Shown: positions 17,217 through 24,845 of the stretch, one piece after another | Layout of the letters: every line of letters starts with the position of its first letter | How positions within the stretch are numbered: position 1 is the first letter of the stretch | Assembly: GCA_031365725.1 (NCBI GenBank) | Contig: JANLYQ010000060.1 | Location: forward strand, 1-64,000 | Origin: JANLYQ01 sp031365725 | GTDB taxonomy: Bacteria > Actinomycetota > Actinomycetes > JACCUZ01 | DNA length: 64,000 nucleotides | Direction of reading: 5' to 3' | Notes under the pieces: model-generated | Seen by the model: only the letters and a program-made list of their open reading frames with translations | Told to the model about the DNA's origin: nothing | Database searches by the model: none | Made by a program: the position numbers and the translations under genes

Positions 17217-18049
17217 CCGAAGCCGCGGCGGTGTTCGCCGACCTCGCCCGCGTGCTCGACGCGATGGGGCCGGCACTGGTGCCTTCTGGCAGCGACGGTC
17301 TCTTGACCCGCATCACCGAAGCGGCCCGTGAGCTGTTCGGCGCCGAGGCCTGCTCCCTGGCACTGCTCACCGACGACTCCTCCGAGCTGGTGTTCACCAC
17401 GGCGTCGGGCACCGGGGCCGACAGCATCGTCGACCTGCGGATCCCGTCAACCCAAGGCATCGCGGGCTGGGTGGTCATGACCGAGCAACCCATCTCGGTC
17501 ACCGACCTGGCCCAAGACGCGCGGTTCTCCTCCGGTATCGCGGCATCCACCGGCTATGTGCCGCGGGCGATCCTGGCAGTGCCGGTGGCTAGTCCACGGA
17601 GACTGCTCGGCGTGATCGAGGTTCTGGACCGCGATGCCAGCCGCCCCGGTGCCGAGCAGGACATGCGGCTGCTGCAGCTGTTTGCCGACCAGGCTGCCTC
17701 GGCGATCGAGAGCACCCGGGTCTTCTCCGACCTCGGCCGTGCCGTGCTGGGCGCCGTGGCCGCCCACCCCGGCAGCGATCTCGCCGAAGCACTGGCGGCG
17801 GCCCGTGACGCGGCCGAACGCGCCGACAACGACGGCGCCGACGAACACGGCACCGACGACAACGGCGATGACGACAACGGCGATGACGACGACGACGGCG
17901 CTGCCACCAGCCATCGCGCCGACCTGGTCGAGCTGGCGACACTCTTCGCCCAGCTGGACCAGCTCGGTGCACGCGAACGCAGGCTCGCGGTCGATCTCCT
18001 GAAGGTGCTCGTCCGTGACCGTGGGGGTCGAGGGCCACGGGCGACCTGA
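17213..18049 (+). CDS. GAF domain sensor protein
   Basis: A 278-residue protein, start overlapping the upstream stop as ATGA. A GAF domain spans residues ~25-165: LTRITEAARELFGAEACSLALL, then STQGIAGWVVMTEQPISVTDL and AILAVPVASPRRLLGVIEVLD. Next comes a helical region and a very acidic low-complexity tract (about residues 200-225) of Asp-Asn-Gly and poly-Asp. A short helical tail (LVELATLFAQLDQLGARERRLAVDLLK) ends the protein. GAF domains bind cyclic nucleotides or other small ligands, fitting the cNMP theme of the cassette. There is no output domain, so it must act on a partner. Confidence 0.88.
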   Translation: MTEAAAVFADLARVLDAMGPALVPSGSDGLLTRITEAARELFGAEACSLALLTDDSSELVFTTASGTGADSIVDLRIPSTQGIAGWVVMTEQPISVTDLAQDARFSSGIAASTGYVPRAILAVPVASPRRLLGVIEVLDRDASRPGAEQDMRLLQLFADQAASAIESTRVFSDLGRAVLGAVAAHPGSDLAEALAAARDAAERADNDGADEHGTDDNGDDDNGDDDDDGAATSHRADLVELATLFAQLDQLGARERRLAVDLLKVLVRDRGGRGPRAT

Positions 18050-18084
18050 GACCTGCCTGGTCCGAGGCGTTCGACCCGGACAGG

Positions 18085-18858
18085 TTGCGGAGCATCCGCC
18101 CGCTCCTGCGCGGCGAGGCACTGACGCGGGACTGGGCCTGGGGCGGCGGCACCGGAGCCGGTGTCGACGTGGCGGTGATCGACAGCGGCATCGAGGCCGG
18201 CCACCCCATGGTCGGTGGGGTCGCCTCGGCCGTCGCGCTGAGCTTTGACCGTGCGGCGGCCACCGGCGTCCGCTATCTCGAGGGCCCCCATGAGGACCTG
18301 TTCGGTCACGGCACCGCCTGCGCAGGCATCATCCGGACGGTGGCACCGGACTGTCGGCTGCACAGCATCAGGGTGCTGGGGGAGCGGCTGACCGGTAAGG
18401 GCCTCGTGTTCGCCGCCGGCCTGGAGTGGGCCATCGAGCACGGCATGCGAGTCGTGAACCTCTCGCTCAGCACCGGCCGTGAGGACTACTTCGGCACCTT
18501 CCACGCGCTCGCGGACCGCGCGTACTTCGCTGGGGTGATGCTCGTCGCCGCGGTCAACAATGTGCCGAGCCCGAGCTATCCCTCGCAGTTCGCGTCGGTG
18601 TTCTCCGTCGCTGCCCACCAGCGGCACGATCCGCTGGGCTATGACTACAACCCCGCCCCGCCGGTCGAGCTGGGTGCCCCTGGCATCGAGGTCACCGTGG
18701 CGTGGAAGGGCGGCGGCACCGTCGTGTCAACGGGCAACAGCTTCGCCGCGCCGCACATTGCCGGGCTGATCGCGCGGCTGCTCTCGAAGCACCCGGAGCT
18801 CACGCCGTTCCAGGTCAAGACCGTGCTGCACTCCTTGGCCGACAACTCCTCGCCCTGA
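18085..18858 (+). CDS. Cytoplasmic subtilisin-like serine protease (S8)
   Basis: A 257-residue compact subtilase. An in-frame stop at 18016 and the absence of ATG or GTG make TTG 18085 the only usual start. The triad is complete: Asp33 in VAVIDSGIEAGH, His75 in LFGHGTACAGI and Ser219 in GNSFAAPHIAGL, with Asn158 of VAAVNN as the oxyanion residue. There is no signal peptide, propeptide or membrane anchor, so it should act inside the cell. Stand-alone cytoplasmic subtilases of this size occur as peptide-processing enzymes. It is the last gene of the plus-strand cassette and faces the repeat-peptide gene, which is a plausible substrate. Confidence 0.92.
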   Translation: MRSIRPLLRGEALTRDWAWGGGTGAGVDVAVIDSGIEAGHPMVGGVASAVALSFDRAAATGVRYLEGPHEDLFGHGTACAGIIRTVAPDCRLHSIRVLGERLTGKGLVFAAGLEWAIEHGMRVVNLSLSTGREDYFGTFHALADRAYFAGVMLVAAVNNVPSPSYPSQFASVFSVAAHQRHDPLGYDYNPAPPVELGAPGIEVTVAWKGGGTVVSTGNSFAAPHIAGLIARLLSKHPELTPFQVKTVLHSLADNSSP

Positions 18859-18894
18859 CCCGGTCGGCAGGGTGCTGGGTCGGCCCCGACATGC

Positions 18895-18929
18895 CGATGC
18901 GCCCCGGACCCTCCCACCGGGGCGCATCG
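18895..18929. terminator. Perfect 13-bp hairpin between subtilase and repeat-peptide genes
   Basis: CGATGCGCCCCGG (18895-18907) pairs perfectly with CCGGGGCGCATCG (18917-18929) around a 9-base loop. It sits between the two convergent operons, ten bases past the end of the peptide gene. It should terminate both. Confidence 0.85.
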
Positions 18930-18938
18930 ACCGTGCGG

Positions 18939-19115
18939 TCAGACCTTGTAGCGGTGACCCTCGACGTCGTCGTCGTCCGACTCCTCGGAGCCGTCCGCCT
19001 TGTAGCGGTGACCCTCGACGTCGTCCTTCTCGGCGCTGTCGATGTCCTCGGATCCTTCGACCTTGTAGCGGTGACCCTCGACGTCCTCGGCCGGCGTGTT
19101 CTCGTTCTCGCTCAT
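18939..19115 (-). CDS. 58-residue acidic peptide with three DVEGHRYK repeats
   Basis: The start ATG 19115 has GGGAGG six bases upstream and overlaps the Crp stop codon as ATGA, so translation is coupled. The first ten residues (MSENENTPAE) look like a short leader. DVEGHRYK then occurs at residues 11-18, 32-39 and 50-57, separated by acidic Ser/Asp/Glu/Gly spacers. The last repeat ends one residue before the stop (…RYKV). No Cys is present and there is no signal peptide. The layout resembles a multi-core precursor peptide, but no modifying enzyme is recognisable nearby. It converges on a cytoplasmic subtilase gene. I know no named family for it. Confidence 0.85.
   Translation of the reverse strand: MSENENTPAEDVEGHRYKVEGSEDIDSAEKDDVEGHRYKADGSEESDDDDVEGHRYKV
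18944..19085 (-). repeat. Three exact 25-bp repeats within the peptide gene
   Basis: Identical 25-mers lie at 18944-18968, 18998-19022 and 19061-19085, spaced 54 and 63 bp apart, both multiples of three. Each encodes the DVEGHRYK core. They match even at synonymous positions while the spacers differ. Confidence 0.95.
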
Positions 19116-19888
19116 GTGACTTCCTCCCGATTCGATACCTGCTCCGTGAGACACATCCTGCTCCTGGCCGGCCGGCCGGTCTGTGTCCTGGCTGACACAA
19201 TCGGAAAGTCAGTCGGCGTCGCGCGCGCCCGGAGAAAGTCGTCGTCCAGGACCTCGATGCGCCCGCGCGCCAGGCGCACGGCACCGGCCTCCTCCATCGC
19301 GCGCAGCACCCGGTTGACCGTCGGCCGCGTCGTGCCGGCCATCGTGGCAAGGTCTTCCTGCGTGATCGGCACGACCCACGGCGGGGGACCGGTGCGAAAG
19401 TGCCGCAGCATCTCCAGCAGCCGGCGCAGCGCGCGCTGCTCGACAGGCACGTAGAGCGCTTCGACGAGGTGCGCCGTGAGTCGACGGACCTGGGCAGCGA
19501 GCACCTCGACGAGGAAGTGCTCGACGGAGGGGTTGCTACGGCGCAGCGCCTCGAACCGGGCTGCATCCATCGCGAGCGTCTCGACCGTGGTGAGCGCGAC
19601 GACGGTGGCCGTGCGCTGGTGCCGCGGCCCGAGCAGCGCCTGCTCGCCGAAGAAGTCGCCCGGACCCAGCATCGACAACGTCACGATGTCGCCGGTCGGG
19701 TTGGAGACGCGCACCGCCACCCGGCCCCGCTCGATGAGGTGGAAGGCGCCACCGGGCTCCCCCTGCTGCACCAGGGCTTCGTCGCGGGCATAGGTACGCC
19801 GGGTGGTAGCGGCCAGCACCCGCGCGCGATCATCAGGTGCGAGGTCGCCCAGGATCCGCCACTGCATCAGGTCAGTCTGCACCGCCAT
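19112..19888 (-). CDS. Crp/Fnr-family transcriptional regulator
   Basis: A 258-residue regulator from ATG 19888 (ATG 19867 is an alternative). The N-terminal CAP_ED domain has the cassette FFGEQALLGPRHQRTATV, with Glu82 and Arg92 retained. The C-terminal HTH (about 175-200) reads ITQEDLATMAGTTRPTVNRVL, typical of Crp. A tail of about 40 residues follows the wing and runs to the start of the peptide gene, whose ATG overlaps the stop. There are no Fnr-type Cys ligands, so a cyclic nucleotide is the likely effector. A Crp-like palindrome lies inside the 3' part of this gene, upstream of the peptide. Divergent from the STAS gene. Confidence 0.93.
   Translation of the reverse strand: MAVQTDLMQWRILGDLAPDDRARVLAATTRRTYARDEALVQQGEPGGAFHLIERGRVAVRVSNPTGDIVTLSMLGPGDFFGEQALLGPRHQRTATVVALTTVETLAMDAARFEALRRSNPSVEHFLVEVLAAQVRRLTAHLVEALYVPVEQRALRRLLEMLRHFRTGPPPWVVPITQEDLATMAGTTRPTVNRVLRAMEEAGAVRLARGRIEVLDDDFLRARATPTDFPIVSARTQTGRPARSRMCLTEQVSNREEVT
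19182..19199. promoter_or_regulatory. Crp-like palindrome TGTGTC-N6-GACACA
   Basis: An 18-bp perfect inverted repeat, TGTGTC (19182-19187) and GACACA (19194-19199), with the Crp spacing (compare TGTGA-N6-TCACA). Its centre is about 75 bp upstream of the peptide start codon, inside the crp 3' end. A further half-site (TGTGTC on the minus strand) lies near 19150. Likely the site through which the regulator controls the peptide gene; inferred, not tested. Confidence 0.6.
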
Positions 19889-19961
19889 CTTCCGCACGGG
19901 CCGCTGCCGGGTTATCGTCGGCCTGGCGGTCGGCGAGAGCCGGCACGAGGGGAGCACGTGC

Positions 19962-20351
19962 ATGATCAGCCTGCTCGACACCCGGCATCCGGGTCCGCAC
20001 ACGGTCGTCGGCGTCACCGGTGAGCTCGATGCGGCCTCTGCGCCGCTGCTGCGTGACAAGCTCCTGGCCCAGCTCAACCGTGGTGTCCCGAGCCTGGTCG
20101 TCGACCTGCGCGGCGTGACGTTCATGGACTCGACCGGCATCGGCAGCCTGCTGCGCATCCACCACCGGCAGGGCCTGCTCGGCGGACTCGTGCACTTCGT
20201 GGCCGACCAGTCAGCCGTGCTGCGCGTCCTCGACCTCATGCAGCTCACCCGCCGCCTGCACATCGTCGCCACGGTGGCTGCCGTCACCACCTGCTGTCCG
20301 CCTGTCCAGAATCTCCCGATCTTGGCGGTCAGTCCCGAGTCGGTCGGTTAG
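19962..20351 (+). CDS. STAS-domain anti-sigma factor antagonist
   Basis: A 129-residue protein from ATG 19962 preceded by GAGGGGAG. The STAS fold is clear: TVVGVTGELDAASAPLLRDKL, then SLVVDLRGVTFMDSTGIGSLL, with Ser57 in the DSTG motif as the usual phosphorylation site of SpoIIAA-like proteins. The last ~25 residues (TCCPPVQNLPILAVSPESVG) extend past the domain. No anti-sigma kinase or sigma factor lies beside it. It would act in partner-switching control of a sigma factor. Divergent from crp across 73 bp. Confidence 0.9.
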   Translation: MISLLDTRHPGPHTVVGVTGELDAASAPLLRDKLLAQLNRGVPSLVVDLRGVTFMDSTGIGSLLRIHHRQGLLGGLVHFVADQSAVLRVLDLMQLTRRLHIVATVAAVTTCCPPVQNLPILAVSPESVG

Positions 20352-20397
20352 CCATAGCCTCGTCTCCGCCCCGTCCCTGTCGGCAGGAGAGGACGCG

Positions 20398-20928
20398 ATG
20401 GACCTCCGTGGCATGCTCGGGCTCCGTGCTGCCGTGGTGCTCGCCGTCGTCGTCATCGCCGCAGGTACGGCGGCCGCTCTGGCCTCCGACAAGGGCGAGG
20501 CCGACCGGCTGGGCAGCGTCCGGACGCGGGCGGGGGCGGTGCCCGCTTCCGCCACCACCGCTGCCACCTCGAGTGCGGCCGCCCCGCTGCGCCTGATCGT
20601 CGCCGGACCGGTGGCGTTGACCATCGGTCAGCGGGCGGCGTACACCCTGCGGTGGGCAGCCGAGGACGGCACGGTGACCGGGTCAGGACAGGACTGGGGC
20701 GACGGGGTGGGCATCGACGGGAGCGGTCCGGTCGGCAGCGGCTGCTCGGGCGTCCACACGGGCGCGGCCACGGTGCCCGACGCGGGCCGGCTGGGCGCGG
20801 TGCACCGATGGTCAGCGGCAGGCACCTACCGGGTGCGCTTCACCGTGAGCTCGACCGGCTGTGCGACGGGCCGCGCGATCGACGACACGGCCAGTGCCGA
20901 GCTGGTCGTGGTCGTCACCAGTCGCTGA
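20398..20928 (+). CDS. Secreted/anchored protein with a PKD-like domain
   Basis: A 176-residue protein. GGCAGGAGAGG precedes ATG 20398. The N-terminal hydrophobic segment (VVLAVVVIAAGTAAALA) is a signal anchor or signal peptide. A Thr/Ala-rich linker leads to a beta-sandwich: LTIGQRAAYTLRWAAEDGTVTGSGQDWGDG, then HRWSAAGTYRVRFTVSSTGC and a final SAELVVVVTS strand. The WGDG and H-W-x-AAGTYRV signatures match PKD/Ig-like extracellular domains. Two Cys may pair. Function unknown; probably surface binding. Confidence 0.78.
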   Translation: MDLRGMLGLRAAVVLAVVVIAAGTAAALASDKGEADRLGSVRTRAGAVPASATTAATSSAAAPLRLIVAGPVALTIGQRAAYTLRWAAEDGTVTGSGQDWGDGVGIDGSGPVGSGCSGVHTGAATVPDAGRLGAVHRWSAAGTYRVRFTVSSTGCATGRAIDDTASAELVVVVTSR

Positions 20929-20963
20929 CCGGTCGCTGATCAGTCGCTGATCAGTCGCTGATC
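20920..20963. repeat. Four 11-bp tandem repeats of AGTCGCTGATC type
   Basis: Units begin at 20920, 20931, 20942 and 20953; the last two are identical and a degenerate fifth follows. The array starts in the final codons of the PKD-like gene and runs toward the opposing gene. No hairpin is obvious. Confidence 0.9.
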
Positions 20964-20976
20964 AGTTGCGGGCAGC

Positions 20977-21402
20977 TCAGAAGCGGAACGGCTTGGGCGG
21001 TGCACCCAGGGTGGCCCGCGGGCAGGCAACCAGGTTCAGGTTGCCGAACCCCAGCGCCTCGTCGCACAGCGTGGTGACGGTCCAGCCCGACTCGGTGCCG
21101 AACCGGGTCACGGTGGCGCGATAGATCGTGATCTCGTAGCGGGTGGGCGTTCCGTAGGCGACCTGGATGGTACCGATCAGCTCGGCGCCACCGGGCGCGC
21201 CGTAGCCCTCCCAGGACCGGTCGTAGCGGCTCCACAGCGAGGGCTCGGACTGCCACACGCCGCCGTTCTGCACGTCCCGCAGCGCCAGCTCGACCAGCAC
21301 GGCTCGGGCCGACTCCTCGGGGATCATCGCCGCCGGGCGGATCACCTCGGAGACGACGCCCTCGTCGTAGGCCTCAGCCATGAGCAGCTCGGGGTTGTGC
21401 AC
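20977..21402 (-). CDS. Conserved hypothetical protein
   Basis: A 141-residue protein if started at GTG 21402, which has GAGAGG about five bases upstream; ATG 21381 is possible. There is no signal peptide. The chain begins with an acidic/hydrophobic helix (AEAYDEGVVSEVIRPA) and continues as an alpha/beta protein, with WSRYDRSWEGYGAPGGAELIGTIQVAYGTPTRYEITIYRATVT and a C-terminal PKPFRF. The alternating strands suggest a small beta-barrel or cystatin-like fold. I do not recognise the family. Confidence 0.65.
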   Translation of the reverse strand: MHNPELLMAEAYDEGVVSEVIRPAAMIPEESARAVLVELALRDVQNGGVWQSEPSLWSRYDRSWEGYGAPGGAELIGTIQVAYGTPTRYEITIYRATVTRFGTESGWTVTTLCDEALGFGNLNLVACPRATLGAPPKPFRF

Positions 21403-21611
21403 GGGTGACCTCTCGTCACGAGCGGGAGTGGAGCCTGCACGCTGTCTATCGGCCGCTCGGCCCCCCGACTTCACCCCGACGGCCGGCCCCCTTGCCCGAT
21501 CTGTGTCGTGGCCTGGTGCCAGAGTGACGGCTGTGACATCATCGTCGGTGAGACCGACGAGTCGACGAGGCCGCTGGGGAAGGCGCACCTCGCGCTGACA
21601 AGGAGGTCTCG

Positions 21612-22109
21612 ATGTCGACACGTGGCGTGGTCTACGTCCATTCCGCACCGCCGGCGCTGTGCCCGCACATCGAGTGGGCCGTCGGTGGTGTCCTCGGCGT
21701 GCGCGTCACGCTGGACTGGACGCCTCAACCGGCAGCACCGGGCTCGGTGCGAGCAGAGTTGTCCTGGCAGGCCGACCCGGGCACCGGGTCACGGTTGGCC
21801 AGCGCGCTACGGGACTGGTTGCACCTGCGCTTCGAGGTGACCGAGGAACCCAGCGTCGGGACCGAGGGTGAGCGCTGGTCCTCGACGCCGGGTCTCGGTC
21901 TGTTCCACGCCTCCACCGGGGTGCACGGCGACCTCGTGGTGCGCGAGGACCGGCTGCGGGCCGCGATGGCGCGTGCCGCCTGCGATCCGGCTACCGACCT
22001 GCAGCGCGAGCTCGACGGCCTGCTCGGCAGCGCGTGGGACGGCGAGCTGGAGACCTTCCGGCACGCAGGTGACGGCGCCCCGGTGCGCTGGCTGCACCAG
22101 GTGGTCTGA
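21612..22109 (+). CDS. DUF3145 family protein
   Basis: A 165-residue protein. AAGGAGG precedes ATG 21612. It begins STRGVVYVHSAPPALCPHIEWAVGG and ends APVRWLHQVV, both hallmarks of the actinobacterial DUF3145 family, which is characteristically found beside the carboxyltransferase/FAS II genes. It lies tail-to-tail with accD, 19 bp apart. The biochemical role is unknown; linkage suggests a connection with malonyl-CoA or lipid metabolism. Confidence 0.9.
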   Translation: MSTRGVVYVHSAPPALCPHIEWAVGGVLGVRVTLDWTPQPAAPGSVRAELSWQADPGTGSRLASALRDWLHLRFEVTEEPSVGTEGERWSSTPGLGLFHASTGVHGDLVVREDRLRAAMARAACDPATDLQRELDGLLGSAWDGELETFRHAGDGAPVRWLHQVV

Positions 22110-22128
22110 GCCTGCTGGCCTGAGCCGC

Positions 22129-23571
22129 CTACAGCGGGATGTTGCCGTGGTCGCCGCGGGTCGCGGGGGCCTCGGCGATCGCCGCTGCGATGGCGGACCG
22201 GGTGCGGTCCGGCGAGATGATCTCGTCGATCACGCCGATCTCCTGGGCGCGGGCGAGACCGCCGGTGAGCTTCTCGTGCTCGGCCGCGAGCTCCGCCTCG
22301 ACTTCACCACGCACGTCGTTGTGCACCTCGGCCAGACGCCGGCGGTGCAGGATGCGCACGGCAGCGACCGCGCCCATCACGGCCACCTCGGCTTCGGGCC
22401 ACGCGAAGACCTTCGTAGCGCCGAGCGAGCGAGAGTTCATGGCGATGTAAGCGCCGCCGTAGGCCTTGCGGGTGACCAGCGTGACGCGGGGGACCGTCGC
22501 CTCGGCGAAGGCGTGCAGGAGCTTGGCCCCGCGACGTACGACGCCATCCCACTCCTGGCCCGCGCCGGGCAGGTAGCCGGGGACGTCGACGAGCACCACC
22601 AGCGGCACCCCGAACGCGTCGCACATACGCACGAAGCGGGCGGACTTCTCGGCCGAGGTCGAGTCCAGGCACCCGCCGAGGCGCAGCGGGTTGTTGGCCA
22701 CGACGCCGACCGTCCGCCCACCGAGGCGCCCCAGGGACGTGGTCACGTTGGGCGCCCACTTGGCGTGCAGCTCGAGGCCGCTGCCCTCATCGAGGAGGTG
22801 GTCGACGATCGGGTGCACGTCGTAGGCGCGCTTGGGTGAATCCGGCAGGTACGACGAGAGGTCGACGTCGTCGACCGCGCCGATGCTGCGCTGGTCACCG
22901 AGCAGCGCAGCGAGCCGCCGCGCCTCGCCGTAGGCATCAGCCTCGGTCTCAGCCACGACGTGCACGACACCGGAGCGCCGGCCGTGCGGCTCAGGACCAC
23001 CGAGACGCAGCGCGTCGACGTCCTCACCGGTGACCGAGCGCACGACGTCGGGACCGGTGACGAACACCCGACCCTCGGGGCCGAGGATCACGACGTCGGT
23101 CAGCGCCGGCCCGTACGCCGCGCCACCAGCCGCCGCGCCGAGCACGACGGAGAGCTGCGGCACCTTGCCCGAGGCCTTGGTCATGATGGAGAAGATTTCG
23201 CCGATGGCGTGCAGCGAGACCACGCCCTCACGCAGCCGGGCACCGCCGGAGTGCCAGAGCCCGATCACTGGGCAGCCGAGCGTGAGCGCCTTGTCGTAAG
23301 CCGCGAGGATGACCTTGCAGCCGTCCTCACCCATTGCTCCGCCCTGGATCGTGGCGTCAGAGCAGAAGGCGACCGACAACGTGCCTTCGATGCGGCCGAG
23401 GGCGGCGAGCATGCCCGAGTCGTCCTCGGGGGTGAGCAGCTCGACGGTGTTGTCGTCGAAGAGCAACCGCAACCGGGTGAGCGGGTTGCGCGGGTCGTCG
23501 GCCTTGGCGACGACGACCTTGGCGGGTGCAGCGACGGTGGCAGGTGTGGAGCTGGCAGCGGTGGCGGTCAC
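22129..23571 (-). CDS. accD: Acyl-CoA carboxylase beta (carboxyltransferase) subunit
   Basis: A 480-residue carboxyltransferase, similar in length and position to mycobacterial AccD6. It transfers CO2 from biotin to acetyl-CoA (or propionyl-CoA), supplying malonyl-CoA to FabD two genes upstream. Acyl-CoA site motifs are visible: HSGGARLREGV with VVLGAAAGGAAYGPAL in the N half, and VVLVDVPGYLPGAGQE with RKAYGGAYIAMNS in the C half. The start GTG 23571 overlaps the fabF stop. The biotinylated alpha subunit is not encoded here. Last gene of the FAS II operon. Confidence 0.95.
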   Translation of the reverse strand: MTATAASSTPATVAAPAKVVVAKADDPRNPLTRLRLLFDDNTVELLTPEDDSGMLAALGRIEGTLSVAFCSDATIQGGAMGEDGCKVILAAYDKALTLGCPVIGLWHSGGARLREGVVSLHAIGEIFSIMTKASGKVPQLSVVLGAAAGGAAYGPALTDVVILGPEGRVFVTGPDVVRSVTGEDVDALRLGGPEPHGRRSGVVHVVAETEADAYGEARRLAALLGDQRSIGAVDDVDLSSYLPDSPKRAYDVHPIVDHLLDEGSGLELHAKWAPNVTTSLGRLGGRTVGVVANNPLRLGGCLDSTSAEKSARFVRMCDAFGVPLVVLVDVPGYLPGAGQEWDGVVRRGAKLLHAFAEATVPRVTLVTRKAYGGAYIAMNSRSLGATKVFAWPEAEVAVMGAVAAVRILHRRRLAEVHNDVRGEVEAELAAEHEKLTGGLARAQEIGVIDEIISPDRTRSAIAAAIAEAPATRGDHGNIPL

Positions 23572-24842
23572 GGAGCGCTCCTGATGACGAGGGCGACGTT
23601 GTGGCCGCCGAACCCGAACGAGTTGTTGAGAGCCAGCAGGTCACCGGCAGGCAGCGCCCGCGCCTCGCCCCTGACGACGTCGAGGTGGACGTCGTCGTCG
23701 GGATCTTCGAGGTTGGTCGTGGCAGGGGCCAGCCGGTCCCGCAGGGCGAGCAGGGTGACGATGGACTCGACCGCGCCGGCTGCGCCGAGCAGGTGACCGG
23801 TCATCGACTTGGTGGCCGACACGCAGGCGCCGTCGGTGGCGTCCCCGAGGGCCTTGCGGATCGCCTCTGCCTCGGCGATGTCGCCGACCGGGGTGGAGGT
23901 GGCGTGCGCGTTGATGTGCACGACCTCGGAGGGGGAGGCACCGGCTTGCTCGAGGGCAAAGCGCATGGCCCGTGCGGCACCGGCTCCGGACGGGTCGGGC
24001 TGGGCGATGTGGTGAGCGTCCGAGCTGATGCCGCTGCCGGCGATCTCGCCGTAGATGTGGGCACCGCGAGCCTTGGCGTGGGCCAGCGACTCGAGCACGA
24101 GGACGCCGGCGCCCTCGCCGAGCACGAACCCGTCGCGGCCCTTGTCATAGGGCCGAGAGGCGCGATGCGGCTCGTCGTTGCGGGTGGACAGTGCCTGCAT
24201 GGCAGCGAAGCCAGCCAGCGGCAGCGGGTGGATCGCGGCCTCGGTGCCGCCGGCGGCCACGACGTCGGCCCGGCCCATGCGGATCATGTCGCAGGCGTAG
24301 GCGATCGCCTCGGCGCCGCTGGAGCACGCGCTCACCGGCGTGTGCACGCCGGCCCGGGCCGAGATCTCGAGGCCGACCTGCGCGGCCGGGCCGTTGGGCA
24401 TCAGCATCGGCACCGTCATCGGCAGCACCCGGCGGGCCCCGCGCTCCTTCAAGACGTCGTAGGCCGACAGCAGCGTGGTCACCCCGCCGATGCCGGAGGC
24501 GATGGCGACGCCGATGCGCTCGGGGTCGTCGCCCGGGGTGCCCGCATCGGCCCAGGCCTCACGCGCGGCGATGAGGGCGAACTGCGCGGAGCGGTCGGTG
24601 CGCTTGATCAGCGGCACGGGCAGCACCTCTGACGGGTCGACTGCTGCCGATGCAGCGATGTGCACCGGCAGCATGTCGACCCAGTCGGCCGTGATCGTCG
24701 AGACGCCGGACTTGCCGGCCAGCATCGCGGCCCAGGTGGTGGCCACGTCCCCGCCGAGCGGGGTCGTGGCACCAAGGCCGGTCACCACCACGCGCTGGGC
24801 GTCGGTCAGTCGCGAGTCGGACGAGTCAGGCGATCCAGCCAT
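23568..24842 (-). CDS. fabF: Beta-ketoacyl-ACP synthase II
   Basis: A 424-residue condensing enzyme that elongates acyl-ACP with malonyl-ACP. The Cys-His-His triad is present: Cys173 in VSACSSGAEAI, His313 in NAHATSTPVGD and His350 in SMTGHLLGAAG, plus Lys345. Length is normal. It follows acpP by 3 bp and overlaps accD by 4 bp, consistent with co-translation. There is a single FabF, unlike the KasA/KasB pair of mycolate producers. Confidence 0.97.
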   Translation of the reverse strand: MAGSPDSSDSRLTDAQRVVVTGLGATTPLGGDVATTWAAMLAGKSGVSTITADWVDMLPVHIAASAAVDPSEVLPVPLIKRTDRSAQFALIAAREAWADAGTPGDDPERIGVAIASGIGGVTTLLSAYDVLKERGARRVLPMTVPMLMPNGPAAQVGLEISARAGVHTPVSACSSGAEAIAYACDMIRMGRADVVAAGGTEAAIHPLPLAGFAAMQALSTRNDEPHRASRPYDKGRDGFVLGEGAGVLVLESLAHAKARGAHIYGEIAGSGISSDAHHIAQPDPSGAGAARAMRFALEQAGASPSEVVHINAHATSTPVGDIAEAEAIRKALGDATDGACVSATKSMTGHLLGAAGAVESIVTLLALRDRLAPATTNLEDPDDDVHLDVVRGEARALPAGDLLALNNSFGFGGHNVALVIRSAP

Positions 24843-24845
24843 CGA

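Noticed and set aside
18944..19085. Spaced repeats as a mini CRISPR array
   Set aside because: Repeats keep codon phase, encode a conserved octapeptide, have unequal acidic spacers, and no cas genes are near.
18939..19115. Lanthipeptide, lasso or sactipeptide precursor
   Set aside because: The peptide has no Cys and almost no Thr in the repeats, and no LanM/LanB, lasso cyclase or adjacent radical SAM gene is present. The radical SAM gene at 60 kb is too distant to link.
22136..24632. Plus-strand frames opposite accD and fabF
   Set aside because: Shadows of recognised enzymes; low-complexity translations.
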